From an uncultured Alphaproteobacteria bacterium (lineage in GTDB: Bacteria > Pseudomonadota > Alphaproteobacteria > Rhizobiales > Pleomorphomonadaceae), in contig CALCDT010000265.1 of assembly GCA_937900425.1 (NCBI GenBank), positions 1 to 6,778 on the forward strand: a stretch of DNA of 6,778 nucleotides, in the 5' to 3' direction. Made by a program: the position numbers and the translations under genes. Under the pieces are notes generated by a model, which was given only the letters and a program-made list of their open reading frames with translations, made no database searches and was not told where the DNA came from. Positions 5,379 to 6,778 of this stretch are shown piece by piece (position 1 is the first letter of the stretch; each line of letters opens with the position of its first letter).

Positions 5379-6497
5379 ATGGCGAGGATCGTGCGCGTCG
5401 AGGCGCTGATGGTCGACCTCGTGCCGAAGGTGAAGCGCACCGACGCGATCCAGTCCTTCGTCAGCCAGGAGACGCCGATCGTCCGCATCACCGATGCCGA
5501 CGGCGCCGTCGGCATCGGCTACAGCTACACCATCGGGAACGGCGGCCCGGCGGTCATGTCGCTGTTGCAGCGGACCTTCGCGCCGCGGCTGATCGGCCGC
5601 GACGCCGCGATGGTCGAGGCGATCTGGAAGGACCTGAAGTTCTCCACCCACGCCACCTGGGTCGGCGCCATCACGGCGCTGGCGCTCGCCGCGATCGACA
5701 CGGCGCTGTGGGACCTGCGCTGCCGCAGGGCCGGCCTGCCGCTCGCGGTGATGGCCGGCGGCGCCCGGGACCGGATAGCGCTCTACACGACCGAGGGCGG
5801 CTGGCTGCACATCGACACGCCGGCCCTCGTCGACGACGCGCTCGCCGCGAAGGCGCAGGGCTTCGGCGGATCCAAGATCAAGGTCGGCCGGCCGATCCAC
5901 GAGGACGTCGACCGCCTGATGGCGGTCCGCGAGGCGGTCGGCGCCGGCTTCGAGATCCTCACCGACGCCAACCAGGCGTTCACCGTCGACGACGCGATCC
6001 GGCGCGTCCGCCATTACGAGGCGGCCGACATCGGCTGGCTGGAGGAGCCGCTGCCGGCCGACGACGTCGAGGGCCACGTCCGCCTCGCCCGCTCGACCAG
6101 CGTGCCGATCGCCGTCGGCGAGAGCATGTACAGCCTGCCGCAGTTCCGCGACTATCTCGCCCGCGGTGCCTGCTCGGTGGTGCAGGTCGACGTCGCCCGC
6201 ATCGGCGGCGTCACGCCGTGGCTGAAGACGGCGCACCTCGCCGAGAGCTTCAACGTGGCGGTGGCGCCGCATTTCCTGATGGAGCTGCACGTGGCGCTGT
6301 GCTGCGCCGTTCCGAACGCACGCTGGGTGGAGTACATCCCGCAGCTCGACAGCCTGACCACCGAGGGCATGCGGATCGAGGACGGCCACGCGGTGGCGAG
6401 CGGTGCGCCGGGGCTCGGCATCGCCTGGGACGGGGCGGCGATCGAGCGGCTGGCGGTGGCGGGCTCGCGCTTCGCCGTGACCGCCGGCGACATCTGA
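5379..6497 (+). CDS. Enolase-superfamily enzyme, mandelate racemase subgroup (probable acid-sugar dehydratase)
   Basis: A 372-residue protein with an N-terminal capping domain (about 1-125) and a barrel carrying the full mandelate racemase catalytic set: K166-x-K168, metal ligands D196 (TDANQ), E222 (LEEPLP) and E248 (GES), and the His-Asp dyad D271 (VDVARIGGVT) and H298 (PHF). These align with Pseudomonas mandelate racemase K164/K166, D195, E221, E247, D270 and H297 at nearly constant offset. Such enzymes abstract the proton alpha to a carboxylate; in sugar-catabolic settings most dehydrate aldonic or aldaric acids. It is shorter than typical L-fuconate dehydratases (about 440 residues), so that exact function is not assumed. 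ATG 5379 follows AGGGGAGGG at 5366-5374; an ATG at 5289 in frame would start inside the operator region. First gene of an operon with the SDR, 21 bp apart, divergent from iclR. Confidence 0.92.
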   Translation: MARIVRVEALMVDLVPKVKRTDAIQSFVSQETPIVRITDADGAVGIGYSYTIGNGGPAVMSLLQRTFAPRLIGRDAAMVEAIWKDLKFSTHATWVGAITALALAAIDTALWDLRCRRAGLPLAVMAGGARDRIALYTTEGGWLHIDTPALVDDALAAKAQGFGGSKIKVGRPIHEDVDRLMAVREAVGAGFEILTDANQAFTVDDAIRRVRHYEAADIGWLEEPLPADDVEGHVRLARSTSVPIAVGESMYSLPQFRDYLARGACSVVQVDVARIGGVTPWLKTAHLAESFNVAVAPHFLMELHVALCCAVPNARWVEYIPQLDSLTTEGMRIEDGHAVASGAPGLGIAWDGAAIERLAVAGSRFAVTAGDI

Positions 6498-6518
6498 CGA
6501 GAAGGACGCGAGACCGAG

Positions 6519-6778
6519 ATGAGCACGAGCCTGAAGGGCAAGACGGTGGTGGTGACCGCCGCCGCGCAGGGCATCGGCCGGGCGAGCGCGGAGGCGTTCT
6601 CGCGCGCCGGCGCACGGGTGCTGGCGACGGACATCAACGGGGACAAGCTCGCCGAGCTCGGCCAGGGCCGGAGGAGAGCCGGCGGCAGCCGTGGTGTGAC
6701 CGTCCTGCGCCCAGTCCCAGGCTCCCAGGGGATCCGCACCGACGTACTCACGAAGGCCGCCCAGGAGCTTGGAAGGGT
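6519..6778 (+). CDS. SDR-family NAD-dependent dehydrogenase, N-terminal part, anomalous after residue 47
   Basis: Only 86 codons are present before the window edge. Residues 1-47 are a clear SDR Rossmann start: GKTVVVTAAAQGIGR, where the first glycine of TGxxxGIG is Ala as in the DHRS6/BDH2 and 2-keto-3-deoxy-sugar-acid dehydrogenase group, then VLATDIN with D38 favouring NAD+. The family should continue with an LDVTD-type motif about ten residues later; it is absent. From codon 48 (6660) 8 of 39 codons end in A/T against 1 of 47 before, so the end may be a chimeric join or insertion, although the frame stays open. A weak ribosome binding site AAGGA (6502-6506) precedes the ATG by 12 nt. Position in the operon suggests oxidation of the sugar or of the 2-keto-3-deoxy acid made by the upstream enzyme; this is inference. 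Confidence 0.75.
   Translation, partial: MSTSLKGKTVVVTAAAQGIGRASAEAFSRAGARVLATDINGDKLAELGQGRRRAGGSRGVTVLRPVPGSQGIRTDVLTKAAQELGR

Overview
The window is GC-rich, with strong G/C preference at third codon positions, and looks like alphaproteobacterial chromosome, most likely Rhizobiales or a relative. Three things support this: a perfect EcfG-type promoter (GGAAC-N17-CGTT) in front of a single-domain response regulator, a FixK/FNR-like site in front of an oxygen-independent hemN, and an IclR-controlled sugar-acid gene group. No RNA genes, CRISPR array or insertion sequence could be found.

Left part (1-1479). A truncated hemN runs off the left edge on the minus strand. It diverges from an orphan ParA-type ATPase gene (422-1072, plus). 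The 153-bp gap between them holds a candidate FixK/FNR box, a long interrupted inverted repeat and a perfect 14-bp palindrome. The ParA gene converges, with an 11-bp gap, on a receiver-only response regulator (1084-1479, minus). That regulator has an EcfG promoter placed so close to its start codon that the mRNA should be leaderless or nearly so.

Middle part (1480-3491). A 427-bp stretch without a credible gene leads to an exported M28-family zinc aminopeptidase with an inserted PA domain (1907-3430, plus). It is closed by a strong rho-independent terminator (3457-3491).

Right part (3512-6778). An IclR regulator (4396-5205) and a COG3618-type lactonase/amidohydrolase (3512-4336) form a minus-strand pair. 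They diverge from a mandelate-racemase-subgroup enolase-superfamily enzyme (5379-6497), which is followed 21 bp later by the start of an SDR dehydrogenase (6519 to the edge). Lactonase, acid-sugar dehydratase and SDR dehydrogenase are the enzyme types of non-phosphorylating sugar oxidation (L-fucose/L-rhamnose-like), and IclR would be the local switch. The 173-bp divergent control region has a consensus -10 box and three dyads that could be the IclR operators. The true substrate cannot be read from the sequence.

The last ~120 bp deserve caution. The SDR loses family similarity and its codon usage changes abruptly from about 6660, so the end may be a chimeric join or a recent rearrangement. 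I did not find a clearly new biological system. The most interesting signals are the leaderless EcfG-driven receiver gene, the multi-dyad IclR control region and the anomalous right end.
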